Positions 1 to 11,429 of a stretch of 64,000 nt of DNA are shown in pieces (position 1 is the stretch's first letter; every line of letters begins with the position of its first letter). The translations under genes were made by a program, and so were the position numbers. This stretch comes from Dendrolimus kikuchii (Eukaryota > Arthropoda > Insecta > Lepidoptera > Lasiocampidae): the NCBI GenBank assembly GCA_019925095.2, contig CM034395.1, positions 11,329,713 to 11,393,712 on the forward strand, in the 5' to 3' direction. Under the pieces are notes generated by a model. That model saw only the letters and a program-made list of their open reading frames with translations, did not search any database and was not told the DNA's origin.

Positions 1-77
1 TCTAAACCCAAATTAAGATGATCAATACCAAAACTCATCGAACGAAAGACTTTACTATTAAAATGTTCTAAGTAATT

Positions 78-384
78 ATCCGTGCAGGAACGGAGAAAGA
101 ATACAATTTCCTGCGGCCGGGCGGCCTGTCGTAAGAGGCGACCAAACCACCCACAGCCAGGTGGTAGGGCATTTGCCCGACTGGACGGCTACCACCCCTG
201 GTCTAAAGTATGTCGCCATAACAACCTTGAGTTGTGTTCCGGCATTAGTGACCAGGTTCCAGTCTCCCTTAAGAGAGCAGCAGCGTATTTGTAGCACCTT
301 TGGTGTTGCAAATGTCTATAGGCGATGGTAACCGCTTTCCATCAAGTGAGCCGTCTGCCTGTCTGCTGAACTACTGCAATAAAA
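78..384 (+). mobile_element. SINE-like repeat R, full-length copy
   Basis: This is the first of about nine copies of one roughly 300-bp family in the window (others near 2909, 4663, 9274, 14861, 30308, 48462, 49481 and 58541). It starts at ATCCGTGCAGGAACGG and ends at GCTGAACTACTGCAATAAAA. The last 90 bp, from TTTGGTGTTGCAAATG onwards, matches the coding end and 3' UTR of the LINE fragment at 62288-62540, so it looks like a LINE-mobilised SINE. The 5' two-thirds has no clear tRNA A box; GGTTCCAGTCT is only B-box-like. Short ORFs on both strands here recur in every copy and are not genes. Confidence 0.8.
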
Positions 385-1363
385 GTAAATCGCTCAACTG
401 TACAAATTGTTTTATATTACAAAGTACAAGTTTTTTTTTTACAAGTTAACATATTAAGTAAACATTATTAAATAAAGTTTTTATTAGTGTTTATAGGGGT
501 ATTCCTTTAAACACGTCGTGGCGTTTAGAAAACTGTTAAAATTTTCTACTTAACTGTATTTAAGTAGAAAATCTTAACTGTTTTCTGAAAAGTAACTTTA
601 CGCGTTGCTACGACTTCTAGGAAATTTTCCATTAATCATAGACGTAGAATTTGGCTGAAGTTTGATGGGATGATTAAATGCTTTGTGCCTTTGTGCTTAA
701 AGATTGTGTACTAAAATTTGAATACTTATTCGTAAATACTTGACACAGACTAATGTAATACTTGCAAAAACTCAGAAGGGTTTATAATAAAACAATAGCA
801 ACTGGTCACTATACTTATAATAAGACAACCTTAATGGCTTAAATACAATTCACACCCTGAATAGACATTTCGAGAACACCTCGATACATACATCCAACAA
901 TTTTGCAGTATAAGAAACCTAGCAAATTGGCACAATCGATAGCGGATTAAAGTCGATTAAAGATAAACTATTTTAATAAAATAGGTTATAAAGTACACAA
1001 ATCAATAATAATCGAAAAGAAGTAAGAATAAGAACACTACAATAAGTAACGACTCTTAAAAATAAAAGTTAAGAAAACAGGAATATTATTTAACGAACTC
1101 ATTGGTCAAGTTTTCACGTACTTATTTACGACAGCCATGGAGACTGTAAGGCTCACTAATTATGTTAATATTTGTGTTCCACTGATGATATAAATGTGGT
1201 TTGGTAACCTGTTTAGGGAATCGACTGAGACTCTTGAGAGGGCCCTAACCAAACTAACAGTATCTGACCGGAATACTGATCAGGTGCGCGGTACCCCCCC
1301 CCCCCCCATCCACTTCAATATTCAACGCGAAACGTACTTAATTAATTATATTATGTAGTTATC
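385..1363. other. AT-rich stretch without recognised genes
   Basis: I see no long ORF and no known repeat family. A short inverted pair lies near 531-590 (AAACTGTTAAAATTTTCTAC and its complement). A run of about 13 C lies near 1297-1309. Confidence 0.5.
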
Positions 1364-1475
1364 CTAGCGAGCCGAGCAGTCGTTGTCCTGCTCTGAAAAA
1401 ATAAAATTCGAAAACCTCATTTCAGTGCCACCTACCAGATTCAATTCTGAACTTATATATACGTGGGACACTCAG
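1364..1475 (-). mobile_element. Helitron-like repeat family B, fragment
   Basis: The stretch resembles the 3' part of the copies at 5580 and 20570: a GAGCAGTCGTTGTCCTGCTC block, then CATTTCAGTGCCACCTACC, then TTCAATTCTGAAC. It is truncated and diverged, and its CTAG end is followed by G rather than T on the minus strand. Confidence 0.5.
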
Positions 1476-1501
1476 AAAGTTATGCGGAAATAAAAAAAAA
1501 G

Positions 1502-1606
1502 TCACATACATACATACATAACTTCACGCCAGTTCCCTTGCGGGGTAGGCACGAACAACAGAGCGCCATTTAGGCTTATTCTTACACACCGCACTTGCTT
1601 TTTTGA
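1502..1606 (-). pseudogene. LINE C-terminal fragment with TATG-repeat tail
   Basis: On the minus strand it encodes the last 25 or so residues of a LINE ORF2, ending NKPKWRSVVRAYPARELA-stop, followed by a TATG microsatellite tail. Related copies lie at 15082-15378 and 20878-21128 and share the same 3' end. The short length is typical of 5' truncation during target-primed reverse transcription. The clade is not certain; an RTE-type element is possible. Confidence 0.7.
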
Positions 1607-1641
1607 TTAAAAAAAATGTTCTATAGGTAAATATTTTTTTA

Positions 1642-2534
1642 TTAAATCTTTTCAAAGTACTCTCCACCAGCGTCTATACAAAGTTTCAGACGTCTGAACC
1701 AGTTTTCGAAACACTTTTTCCAGTCCGCCGCAGACACCTCGTTTACAGCTTGCTCGAACGCTGACAGCGCATCTTCCGGCGACGAAAATTGTATACCTTT
1801 GAGCTGATTTTTTATTTTCGGGAATAAAAAGAAGTCATACAGTGCCAGGTCAGGGCTGTAAGAAGGGTGACCCAGGAGTTTGACCGGCGTGTTGTCCAGG
1901 AAGTTCCTCGTTTTGATCGCGGTATGGGCGGGCGTGTTGTCGTGGTGGAGCAGTAGCCCGCGGAGCCTTGTTTTTGGTCGTTTGTTGCTCACAACAGAGA
2001 AAACTTGAAAACGGTATTGATGCTTCTTTGGTTCGTAAAGTAATTGACACCAAGTAGCCAGTCAAATTGATAAAAACTCGCGATCAAAATCTTCCCCCGC
2101 TTTAGATCGCTTCACTTAGGTAGGCGTTGATTCGTTTTGAAACATCCAAACCGCCGACTGGCGCTTCGTTTCTGCATTTATAAATCCAAGACTCATCACC
2201 TGTAATGATGTCATAAACACACCGACACGACCCTGCTTCTAATTTGTTTATCATATCACGGCATTGTTCCACCCGGGCCTGCTTCTGAGCATTGGTGAGG
2301 TTGTGCGGCCCCCAGCGTGAAACTATCCCCCTCACGCTAAGATGCACGTGTAGAATCTCTTGAGGGCTTCCCGATATGCAGTACGAACTGAATCTCTTGA
2401 TACGTAACTCGCCTATTGTACTGGTTTAAAATTTTCATTGATAGTACATTTTCCTTCGTAACAGCCGTTAAAGGGCGACTACTTCTTTCTTCAACCCTCA
2501 AAATTAGTCGACCGCGCTTGAATTCGTTATCCAT
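1642..2534 (-). pseudogene. mariner transposase, decayed
   Basis: Transposase of the Tc1/mariner superfamily, broken into three frames. The N-terminal part (about 2337-2534) has the helix-turn-helix region with RRVTYQEIQ. The middle (2102-2347) has HNLTNAQKQARV and the first catalytic motif TGDESWIY. The C-terminal part (1642-1992) has HHDNTPAHT and YSPDLALYDFFLFP, with 34 residues between the second and third acidic residues (D18 and D53 of that piece), the mariner DD34D spacing. It ends GGEYFEKI, as is usual for the family. Frameshifts and missing sequence between the pieces make it non-functional. I could not define its terminal inverted repeats. It differs clearly from the mariners at 16186 and 35522. 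Confidence 0.9.
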
Positions 2535-2796
2535 GCAAAGGTTTTAAAAGTAAATCTTAAGGACAGTATCGTAAGAATATCTACTTTTATCATCAGTCGC
2601 AGATGGTAAACTAAATTCTATTTTTTATAAAATAATTCATAAAACTACAACGTTTAAGGACTGTGTAAAAGCTTTGATATAATGTTGAACTAGCATAACG
2701 TTGTTTCCTTTAACTACTGTTATTTCCTTAATGTACATAAGTTTCATACAAGTAATGTAAAAATTAACTCCGAAAGCTTTTTTTTTTAAATTCCAT

Positions 2797-2880
2797 GGTT
2801 GTCTGGAACAGATCGCTTTCAGCGATAAGGCCGCTATTTGTACCTAGTTCTAAGGTGTTTTTGCGTAAGTATACCGTTTA
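2797..2880 (+). mobile_element. LINE 3'-end fragment, GATCGCTT type
   Basis: It contains the block GGAACAGATCGCTTTCAGCG followed by ATAAGGCCGCTATTTGTAC. The same block, diverged, is at 4972-5092 and 63528-63622. I recognise it as a common lepidopteran LINE 3' UTR, but the autonomous parent is not visible in this window. Confidence 0.5.
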
Positions 2881-2908
2881 ATTTATTTTGTTGAACTTAC
2901 AATATCCT

Positions 2909-3197
2909 ATCCGTGCAGGGACGGAGAATAAATCCAATTTCCTGCGGCCTGTCGTAAGAGGCGACAAAACAGCCCACAGCCAGGTGGTAGGGTTTTTGCC
3001 CGTCCGGATGGCTACCACCCCTGGTCTAGAGTATGCCGCCGTAACAACTTTGAGTTGTGTTCCGACATTAGTAGCCAGGTTCTAGTCTCCCTCTAGAGAG
3101 CGGCAGCATATTGGTAGCGACTTTGTCCATAGGCGGCGGTAACGGCTTCTCATCGGGTGAGCCGTCTATCTTTCTGCTGAACTTATGCAATAAAAAT
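2909..3197 (+). mobile_element. SINE-like repeat R
   Basis: Full-length copy of the family described at 78-384, from ATCCGTGCAGGGACGG to TATGCAATAAAAA, with small internal deletions. Confidence 0.8.
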
Positions 3198-3818
3198 AAT
3201 AACAAAAAACATAACCAAAAATTTTATCGAATAAAGAATTATTTTTACAAAATCGTTATAATTAAATCTGAATTTGGCCCATAGTATTCAACTCATGCGT
3301 GAAAAAGAAGAAACTTTCAGCTTCGAAACGCTAATTGCCTAACTTTTTAGACGCGACATCAACATTTCAACTCCTAATTTTGTCACGTATAAACTTACTA
3401 CGATTATCCGTCACGTACTTTATGGTTCTGACGGCTATGATAAAAAACTCTTGCTTTATTAGTTTTAAGAAATATTTCCACGAGATTTTATCTAGTTTAT
3501 GCCAAAATGGGATTTAGGCTAATAATATTTGCTTCTATTTTCCTTACGCGCACCGCAGTAGAATTTAATGTATTGCTGGAATCTATGTTAGCCGATTCAT
3601 ACAATCTAGAACTTTTCATGTAACGAAGAAATATATGTATACTCTACACGTTGTGGTGGCGCTGAGTTTATGATAAGCGGACTATGTCAAATTATAAGGA
3701 AAGTATAGTAAGACAATTTAGATGCGGGAAAAAGGGAAGGAAGAGAACGCACGTACCTGGTTGATGATACAATGAAATATCGGCGGCTCCTCAATTTATT
3801 TAGATTAATGAATGAAAG
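3198..3818. other. No recognised feature
   Basis: AT-rich DNA with only short, unremarkable ORFs; no repeat family recognised. Confidence 0.4.
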
Positions 3819-4122
3819 TCGTGGTAGCGTAATGGCTAGCGCCCGCGTCCCACGCTCAAAAAAGGGCGCGGGTTCGATCCTGGCCAAAACGCATGCACCA
3901 CTTAGGCATTTTTCTGACCTAATGTGCATATTGTTACAATTACCATGTGCTAATAACGGTGAAGGAAAACATCGTGATGCAACCTGCACATCGAGATAAC
4001 CGATGTGTCAAACCTGCCAAGCCGCCTTGGACAAGCGTGGCGGGTATACTGTCCGTTCCCCTATAGTGGGAGGCCCGAGCCCAGCAGTGGGACATTTATG
4101 GCTGCTATTATTATTATATTTA
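3819..4122 (+). mobile_element. tRNA-derived SINE (family A), full length
   Basis: Head: a tRNA-like polymerase III promoter, with A box in GTGGTAGCGTAATGG (3821-3835) and B box GGTTCGATCC (3871-3880). Body: AACATCGTGATGCAACCTGC and ATCGAGATAACCGATGTGTC. Tail: GCCCAGCAGTGGGACATTTA followed by ATT repeats. A second full copy is at 32727-33022; partial copies are at 8069, 13645 and probably 44788. The tRNA-like head does not make it a tRNA gene: the acceptor arms do not pair and the RNA continues for another 230 bp. Confidence 0.85.
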
Positions 4123-4662
4123 GCGTAATAAGCGGTGCGGGTTATTTTATATGTTGTGTTATGTACAGCGATGAGATTGTTTATTTATTTGTATCCAATA
4201 TCCAAGTGGTGCGGCGCGGAGCGTTATTATATGTATTTTATATTTATTGTATGTTAATTTATTTTAAAATATATGTTTACATTGTTGCGAATTAATTTAA
4301 TATGACATGACATAAATGAATTTGACGTGCGTGCGAAGAAAGAAACAGGTCGTACGTCGGTTTTAAACAGATAATTTAAACATAAAGAAAGAAAAGAGCA
4401 TATATGCCGAAAAGTTTACATGGCGGTACCACTATCTAAGGGCGTTCAATTTTATGTTATAATGTCAATTAATGTCAGATGAGATAAGTAAAAGAGTTGG
4501 CTAGAAGTAATCGGTTCGAACTCTTTGCGCACTGGTTATGGCTTTGAACGGTGAGATAGAGGAACTCTCCGTTTGAACAACAATTGAGATAGCACTACTG
4601 TGTGTTTTTGGACGCGTTCTACTGATAGGGTGTGAAACACCCCTCCTTTAGTTCATCACTAA

Positions 4663-4870
4663 ATCCGTGTGGGAATGGAGAAAGAATATCTACTAACTTC
4701 TGCTACAGGACGGCCTGAGTTGTGTTTCGAAATTTGTGGCAAGATTTCAGTCTCCCCTTCGAGACAGGCAGCACATAGGAAGTACCTCTGATGTTGTAAA
4801 GGTCCATAGGCCACAGTAGCCACTTTTCATCATCTAGGTCATCAGCATCTGCTTTTCTTCAACCATAATA
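4663..4870 (+). mobile_element. SINE-like repeat R, diverged and internally deleted
   Basis: It begins AATCCGTGTGGGAATGGAG and keeps the GAGTTGTGTTTCGAAATT, GGTCCATAGGCC and TTTTCATCATCTAGG blocks. It lacks about 90 bp of the middle of the consensus. This is the most diverged copy. Confidence 0.6.
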
Positions 4871-4971
4871 ATATATTAGGGAAATACGCATCCTGGTAGT
4901 TTAATTTACAATTCCGTATCATTGGCTACCATACGCGAAGTTTAATACCTATCGACTACTATGTGAAATAG

Positions 4972-5092
4972 AATGGAAGAGATCGCTTCTTAGCGATAAG
5001 ACCACCCATTGCGCGCATTCAGAATATTTTTTAGGCTATAAGTTTTTCTGTGTTTTCTGTAATGGTGTACAATAAAGTGTTATGTTTTACGT
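4972..5092 (+). mobile_element. LINE 3'-end fragment, GATCGCTT type
   Basis: GGAAGAGATCGCTTCTTAGCG, then ATAAGACCACCCATTGC, ending GGTGTACAATAAAGTG. It is more complete than the relative at 2797-2880. Confidence 0.55.
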
Positions 5093-5094
5093 GT

Positions 5095-5122
5095 TTAATA
5101 TCTATCTATATATCTATCTATA
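5095..5122 (+). repeat. TATC microsatellite
   Basis: Imperfect TATC/TATA tandem repeat. Confidence 0.8.
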
Positions 5123-5142
5123 GTGTTCATGATCAATGGGTC

Positions 5143-5182
5143 CATTAGGACAAAATAGGAACTATCCTATTTTGTTCTAATG
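5143..5182. repeat. 18-bp stem hairpin
   Basis: The arms CATTAGGACAAAATAGGA and TCCTATTTTGTTCTAATG pair with one mismatch around a 4-nt ACTA loop. Confidence 0.85.
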
Positions 5183-5579
5183 AACGCAGTCACAACTTAT
5201 CTTCTCCGGTTTTTATCTAACTATAAGCTATTATGAACTACACACTATGTAGAACAGCTGTGAAACGTTTCGTAGTTAATCATCAAATTTATGCTAGAAA
5301 TGTGTTAAAATTCAATTGTGTATACTGTGACAGAGTGTCTCTTTTCCGATTGAGGGTTACACCTCGGCAAGGCGCCATAAACACGAGCACATTTCTTGTC
5401 AATCCCGCGAGGACCGCATTGTAGCATTTGAATTATTTATCAGTTTCCTTTGTGCCACTTCCGATGCCGACTATTTTCGAGATCGATTTTCGACTCAACT
5501 CGTTTTATTGTTTTACTCAGCAATTCATCGTGTGGTTCCTGAGATTGACATGTCGCGATTAACTCTGTATATACTTACA

Positions 5580-5903
5580 CTAGCGGTTTCGGCAGATGTT
5601 GTTCTGCCCTTAACAAATAAAAATCTAGAACCCGATTTCAGCGCCACCTGTCCGGTCTAATTGTGAAACTAAATCATCCCCGGACCCATTCAAACATTGT
5701 TTTTTACATCTTGGGTTACATTTTTGAAGTTTTAGTAAGGATTCCTCATTTTTATAGTAATAAATATAGCCTATATTACTCAGGGATAATGTAGCATTCC
5801 AATGGTGAAAGAATTTTTGAAATCGGTCCAATAATTTTTAGTTTATTCGTTACAAACATACAAAAATACAAATCCTTCCTCTTTAAAATGTTATTATAGA
5901 TAT
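5580..5903 (-). mobile_element. Helitron-like repeat family B
   Basis: Read on the minus strand, the copy ends CTAG immediately before a T, preceded by a block around GGCAGATGTTGTTCTGCCC (plus-strand reading). The plus strand then shows TTTCAGCGCCACCTGTCCGG and TGAAATCGGTCCAATAA. The CTAG-before-T end fits the Helitron 3' CTRR rule with insertion between A and T. It has no coding capacity. Confidence 0.6.
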
Positions 5904-6784
5904 ATGTAAATACAAATTTATCATTCGGTACATGCGTATGTAATTTATCATTCATTTCGTTAATCATGTATAAGGTTTGATGGATAGTTAACTCTATTTA
6001 TTGAACGTCACTCAAGTGGCGGTGTGCGAGTCTGATTCGCGTATAGACCCGAATATATACGAATTTACACGTCTATATATTTCCTTTATAAAATAGGATA
6101 GATATTACAATAGAATTTTGGAAATTAATTTATATATGCCATTACCTGCCTATGCCATTCTGTCAATGTATTCACATGACTAGTCCCATAGGGTGCTAGT
6201 ACAGTGCAGTGTTTATATTTAAAGACATGAATTAAAAAGCTTGAAAAAGTGTCAATAACGTGACATTGGCCTAATGATAGCGATATGAATGTTTTAATCT
6301 TAGTACCTACGTCATTAATGCAATCAAACGAAACCTGAATTACATCATTATCGATGACTGGTGTAATGCAATATTTTTTACAGAAGCAGTAGATACGATA
6401 TCTCGATAGGAAAACTAATGTTTCATAAATCTAGTAGTTTAATTTACAATAATATTGCTCTAGAATTTAAGATTCCTTTGAGTTTTTTTTTTATTTTCTT
6501 TATTTTGAATTTAGCCCTGAATATAGATGTGAAAAAAACCACATTGTATAAACATTGTGAAAACCAAAAGGTTTTTCATCCAAAATTTATAGATTACCAC
6601 GGCCAACCCCAGCGGAACTATTTCATTGTAGCATTGTTCTGAATAAGATCTGTTTTGTATTCCATATTTTTCTAGCATCACATCGGAATGAAAAACAAAT
6701 AACAACGTAACGGAGTAGCACGTTTCAAATGAATGTACCAGATACATGTATATGTATATAAGTATTGTGGTGATACTATCATTC
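5904..6784. other. No recognised feature
   Basis: AT-rich DNA. The two overlapping short ORFs around 6418-6747, on opposite strands, have no recognisable motif. Confidence 0.4.
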
Positions 6785-7058
6785 TATCTAATATATATAT
6801 AAATCAATTGCTCTTCGTTAGTCTCGCTAAAACTCAAGAACGGCTGGACTGATTTGGCTAATTTTGTAAAGTCCAGGGAAGGTTTAAGAGGTGAGTAAAT
6901 ATGAAAAAAATGCTTGGAATATAGTAAAAATAACAATTTCGCTTTCCCTTAGAAACGATTCCTATCTGTCAAACGTTTGATGTTCGTCCCGTCGTTCAGA
7001 AATTAACGTTTTTTATTTATTGATTCTGAGGCGGTACGAAGTTTGCCGGGTCAGCTAG
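6785..7058 (+). mobile_element. Helitron-like repeat, family B relative
   Basis: Starts with ATCTAATATATATATAAAT and ends GGCGGTACGAAGTTTGCCGG then GTCAGCTAG before T. The last 25 bp resembles the end of the copy at 20570-20800. Confidence 0.6.
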
Positions 7059-7350
7059 TAAATGAATATGTATCACTCGAAATTATCTTGTAAACTCTCA
7101 TATTCCGCTGACTACTCCCATACAATTTCAAATCTTTTCGTTCTTAAGGATCTGAAACTATATTTATCTAAATAGAACCCTTCTTGGAATTTATTTTTAC
7201 GCTCTCTTTTTCAACGTAATGAAATTAATATAATTTAATTCATAAAGTACATAGGATGGGTTGTCAGAATAAATTTGGTCTGTATCCATATATTTTATGA
7301 TAATGACCTGTTATGACTGTATGGTAATGACCTTTTTACTTATTTAACTA

Positions 7351-7567
7351 CTAGCTGCGCCTGCGGTTTCACCCGCGTGGTGATGGAAAGTCGTTATATT
7401 TTGGATAATTCACACTATATATTTATAAATTGTAGCATATGTGTTATTCTGATATGTAAGCTATATTATTGTAAAGTTTCATAAAAATCCATTCAGTAGT
7501 TTTTGCGTGAAAGAGTAACAAACATACATCCATACATTCTTACAAACTTTCGCGTTTATAATATTTT
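7351..7567 (-). mobile_element. Helitron-like repeat family C
   Basis: On the minus strand it ends GGTGAAACCGCAGGCGCAG then CTAG before T. It carries the plus-strand block TTTCATAAAAATCCATTCAG and starts (minus) near ATATTATAAACGCGAAAG. A closely similar copy is at 12306-12548. Confidence 0.65.
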
Positions 7568-8068
7568 ATTTATTCATATTGTATCATTAACATTGTTTAT
7601 TATTATTATTATTTATATAATATAATATTTATATAGGTATAGAGATTAGTTGCGCCTGTCACTTCGATTGCTCGTGATATGGATTTTATTGTCGAATCTT
7701 CTGAACTCTACAAGTTATTACAATTAGACGTACTTACACGACAATTTAAAATAATTTTGACTGTTTCAAGATCTGAACTTTGAAATTCGAAAGCTGTTTT
7801 GCAGCTTATTCGTGACAAACTTTTAAATTAAACTGGGGGACTTAAATTGTAAAAACGATAACTTTTGATTAGGCGCCATATAAATAGCATCTATTACGTA
7901 GATATTATTTATATACGTATTTATTTTGAAATCACAGACAAATAATTAAATTTTATTAGTATTTATGAATATTTACAAATATTTATGCCACAATAAAATT
8001 AAGTTGTGAGTTAATAAAATTACTAGAGATTGTCATGGGGGTTGTTTTATACTATATCCGTTTATAGG
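7568..8068. other. AT-rich spacer
   Basis: TTA/TAT microsatellite near 7596-7632, then AT-rich DNA with no recognised feature. Confidence 0.4.
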
Positions 8069-8208
8069 ACACATCGATTTTCTCAATGTGAAGATTTCAA
8101 CGTGATGTTTTCCTTCACCGTTAGTAGATGGTAATTATAACACAGGATTCGAACCCGAGCCTTTGAGTTTGGAGTGTGAGTGTGCTAATTACTAAGCTAT
8201 TACGATTC
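8069..8208 (-). mobile_element. SINE family A, 5' half
   Basis: On the minus strand: tRNA-like head with B box GGTTCGAATCC, then ACGGTGAAGGAAAACATCAC and an ATCGATGTGT end. It lacks the AGCAGTGGGACA tail. Confidence 0.6.
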
Positions 8209-9273
8209 TACATCCCAGTAGTAAATAAAAACTACGTAAAAGTACTACGTTTATTCCTAATTGTAAGTACATTCATACAATGATAGTATATTTATTATTT
8301 AGGCTATAAACGAATGGAGAAATAAACTGTCTTTTAAATTATTTTTTAGTATATATGATATAGTGACGTCATTCTCATACAATCTTCTCCTCGCGTAGCT
8401 AAAATAATTGTGGAAAATGTCTTGTTTATTAAATAAGAAACCCGATGAAGGCGATACCATAAAAATGGCTGAGCACAGCGTAACAAGAACAAGGATGTCT
8501 TTATGAAATTATGTTTTGCCCTTGCGTTGAGTGGCTGACGTTGACAAATGACGCGAGGGCTGTTTTTCACTGTCAGATCGAAGTGACATGTTTTCCCCTG
8601 ACTGTGAAGTGTGGAATCAGTAAAGTGATATAGCTGCAACGAAGAAAAAAACAAACCTAATCTTCTCGTATAATTATATTGCTTTAAATATTATGATGTC
8701 GTATTGTTTTTATTCTTAGTTGCCTGTCGTCCCCCAATATCCTTCGGGGGCTATAAGTTTGTGTAACACAAACTATTTCATATGAAAATTGGCCAAGTTC
8801 AGGATAGTTTACGCGCAGTAAAGGGTTCCGTATAGGCGACGCTGTTTTTCTTTTGATGTCACGAAACCCATAAGATATAATTATACCGAAAATACACCAC
8901 ATTTAAGGAACCTACTTACGGATCTCTTACAAAAAATTCAAGTTAGAAGGGATAAGCCTAATAATAATCCCCTTTCGAAGCTGATTACGATATTGCAAGA
9001 TATGTCAAACGATAGCTCACACTCAACCACAATGCTATTCTGTACAGTAACAAAATGAAGACCACCCATATAAGGTTTGATTCTTGGTTGGATATTGGTT
9101 TTTGAAAAGGTAACTTATTTCATTTATTATCAAAAAGATATAAAAAAACAAACAAAACAGAAATATAAATTTAACAAACACTTACTTTGCCAAGCTGTAA
9201 AGCAGTTTGTTGGTAACGCAAAGCAGTTTGTCAGCAACAAAAAACAAAAAAAAACAACTACTAAACCGTTTTT
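8209..9273. other. No gene recognised; one more GC-rich island
   Basis: The 8420-8660 part is richer in GC than its surroundings and unique in the window. An ORF crosses it (8346-8654, minus) but shows no known motif. The 8700-8900 part contains AAGGGTTCCGTATAGG, which resembles common lepidopteran interspersed repeats, but I could not delimit one. Confidence 0.35.
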
Positions 9274-9508
9274 ATCCGTGCAGGAACGGAGATAGAATCT
9301 GTGGCCGAGCGGCCTGTCGTAAGAGCCGCCAAAAACAAACCACAGCCAGATGGTAGGGAATCTGCCTGATTAGATGGCTACCACCCCTGGTCGAAATTTT
9401 AAAGAGTGCCAGCACAATGGTAGCTGTTATAAATGTTTAAAAGCGACGGTAACTGCTTTCCATTAGGTAGACCGTCTGCCTCTCTACTGAACTCATGCAA
9501 TAAAAAAG
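9274..9508 (+). mobile_element. SINE-like repeat R, internally deleted
   Basis: Begins ATCCGTGCAGGAACGGAG and ends ATGCAATAAAAAA. It has lost about 60 bp around the CCATAACAACCTTGAG part of the consensus. Confidence 0.75.
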
Positions 9509-10795
9509 AAATAAAAAATTAAATAAGAAAAACCCTAATAAATGTGAAAATAAGTTTATTAATTTGTATGGCTGCACTAACCTGAAATGAGTAAAGTATA
9601 GTTATCTCGACAAATTGTACGTACATTACTGCAGGATAATCCTACTTGCTAGTTGTAAGTGTTATTAATACGGTTATTATCATAGTATCAGTAATACAAA
9701 AACAATACTTTTCATTGATAACAGAATATCTAGGCCTTTTAAAGCAAGTATCTAAATATTTACAAACATTGACTGTATAGCCGAATTCGATAAGACAATG
9801 AAGTATGAAGATTGTTTTAATATTGATTTACGATTTCAATTACTCTGCAACGAAGCTGATAAATGAATGAGGGAGGCAAGTACCCTATTACGGCGAACCC
9901 TCCAGTTTGCCTTATATCAACGACTGATGTTATCATGCATTCAGTTGCACCCTCCCCGAAAGCTGAAATTGAATATTAGAAGAAAGTGCACTTAAATATT
10001 TGATTAAAAATTTGGAGTTCAATTTTACTGGTAATTTTATGGAAACGTTCACTTTTCAATTAATTTGACATTGTTATACCAGGCAACATTGTTGTGGAGT
10101 TTATATGAGTGGAGTCTAAAAGGGAAATTCAAGAAAGCAATAGAAATAAAACTTCCCATTGCCTGTTGGACCGCGGGCATTGACGAATTTCGTAGAGATT
10201 ATCTACTATTTTCACTTATACTAACCTACAATGTATGCATTTTTGCGGTACACTTTACCAAGAAACGATCACACCTTCAGATTTGGACTTTGAGACAGTA
10301 ATTTCGATTTATTTCTAGATGTTTCTAGTGTGTCTATCATAAAAACTATATTTTACACACATTAAAAAAATAGAAGCTATAACAATCTTTATTAATTAGA
10401 ATTTTATTGTATTCCTAACGCCATCTGTTCGAAAACTAAAGAACTAGTATCGATGTAAACATGTAAACAGAATGTTGTATAGTTAAAAATACGCTAGTAA
10501 TAATTTTAAAAATAATTACCAGGTAGAATACTGCGTGAAGCATCGCTTTTTGCTAGTAATTGACTAGATTTATGACGACTTCACAAGGATTCTGTTTTTG
10601 CCAAAATTATTACGGTACCTTAACAATGGTATTCTTTTACTAAGTCGTTCTCACATTGCTGAGGGTCGTGACTTTGATGGCAGTTAATAGGTGCTCTACT
10701 CCACCAAGATCCAAAAACTGTATTTTTTTAAGTTTGTAGGATATTGAATATTTTTAAGCACCAATCGTGTGTTTGTTCGGAAAGTTTAAACTGTT
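9509..10795. other. No recognised feature
   Basis: AT-rich. A moderately GC-rich patch near 9840-9960 and an unrecognised 78-codon ORF at 10065-10301 are the only irregularities. Confidence 0.4.
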
Positions 10796-11397
10796 TAATC
10801 TATCTATCTATACTACAATAAATTGCAAATGGTTTGAGTTTCTACAATGCGTTTAAAATGTGAAAATCAGGGAGGCTAATTCGGATCAGCAGATTCCGAA
10901 ATGACAATTTTTAGAATTTTTGTTTGTCTGTCTGTCGGTCTGTTAGAGCATCACGTAAAAACTACTGAACGGATTTAAATGAAACGCGAATTAGAGCTAG
11001 CTTATATCCCGGAGTGTAACTTATGATACTTTTTATACCGATAAATAACGTCGTTTTCACGGGCTAGACAAAAGTAGTGAAAAAGATGGCGCTCATGTCG
11101 CATTTATTTTAAAACTACTGAACATATATGGATGAAACTCGACACAGAGCTGACTTATAAGCCGAGTCAACCCTTAGAATTTTTTCTATCCCGATAAATG
11201 ACGTCGTTTCCGTGAAATAGACGGATTAGTAATAAATATGACGCTGCAATTACGATGTAGACAACCGTCACTGTAATTCAATAACAAATACATTGTCTTT
11301 GTCGTGTTGCCCACATGTCATTCCTTACGTATTAGGTACTTCAAATCAGGTTGGCTGCGACTTTTTGTATCTTTTGTTGTGCAGTTGTCTACGCTAT
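10796..11397 (+). mobile_element. Interspersed repeat family D, copy 1
   Basis: Shared with 42693-43260 (plus) and about 46195-46757 (minus). Diagnostic blocks: CAAATGGTTTGAGTTTCTAC, GTCTGTCTGTCGGTCTGTTA, AAACTACTGAACGGAT, and a tandemly repeated ATAAATGACGTCGTTTCC-like unit that occurs twice about 170 bp apart. A short block at 12640-12700 matches the far 3' end of the 42693 copy, so this copy may be split by the LINE and Helitron-like insertions between. Confidence 0.65.
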
Positions 11398-11429
11398 ATT
11401 AGGTTAGTTTATTTATAACTTTATATAAC

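Noticed and set aside
76..297. Overlapping ORFs on both strands, repeated at 30438, 48302, 49605 and 58557
   Set aside because: They recur because they lie in the SINE-like repeat R; the frames differ among copies and none has a domain.
3819..3895. tRNA gene
   Set aside because: tRNA-like head of SINE A; the same head and body occur at 32727.
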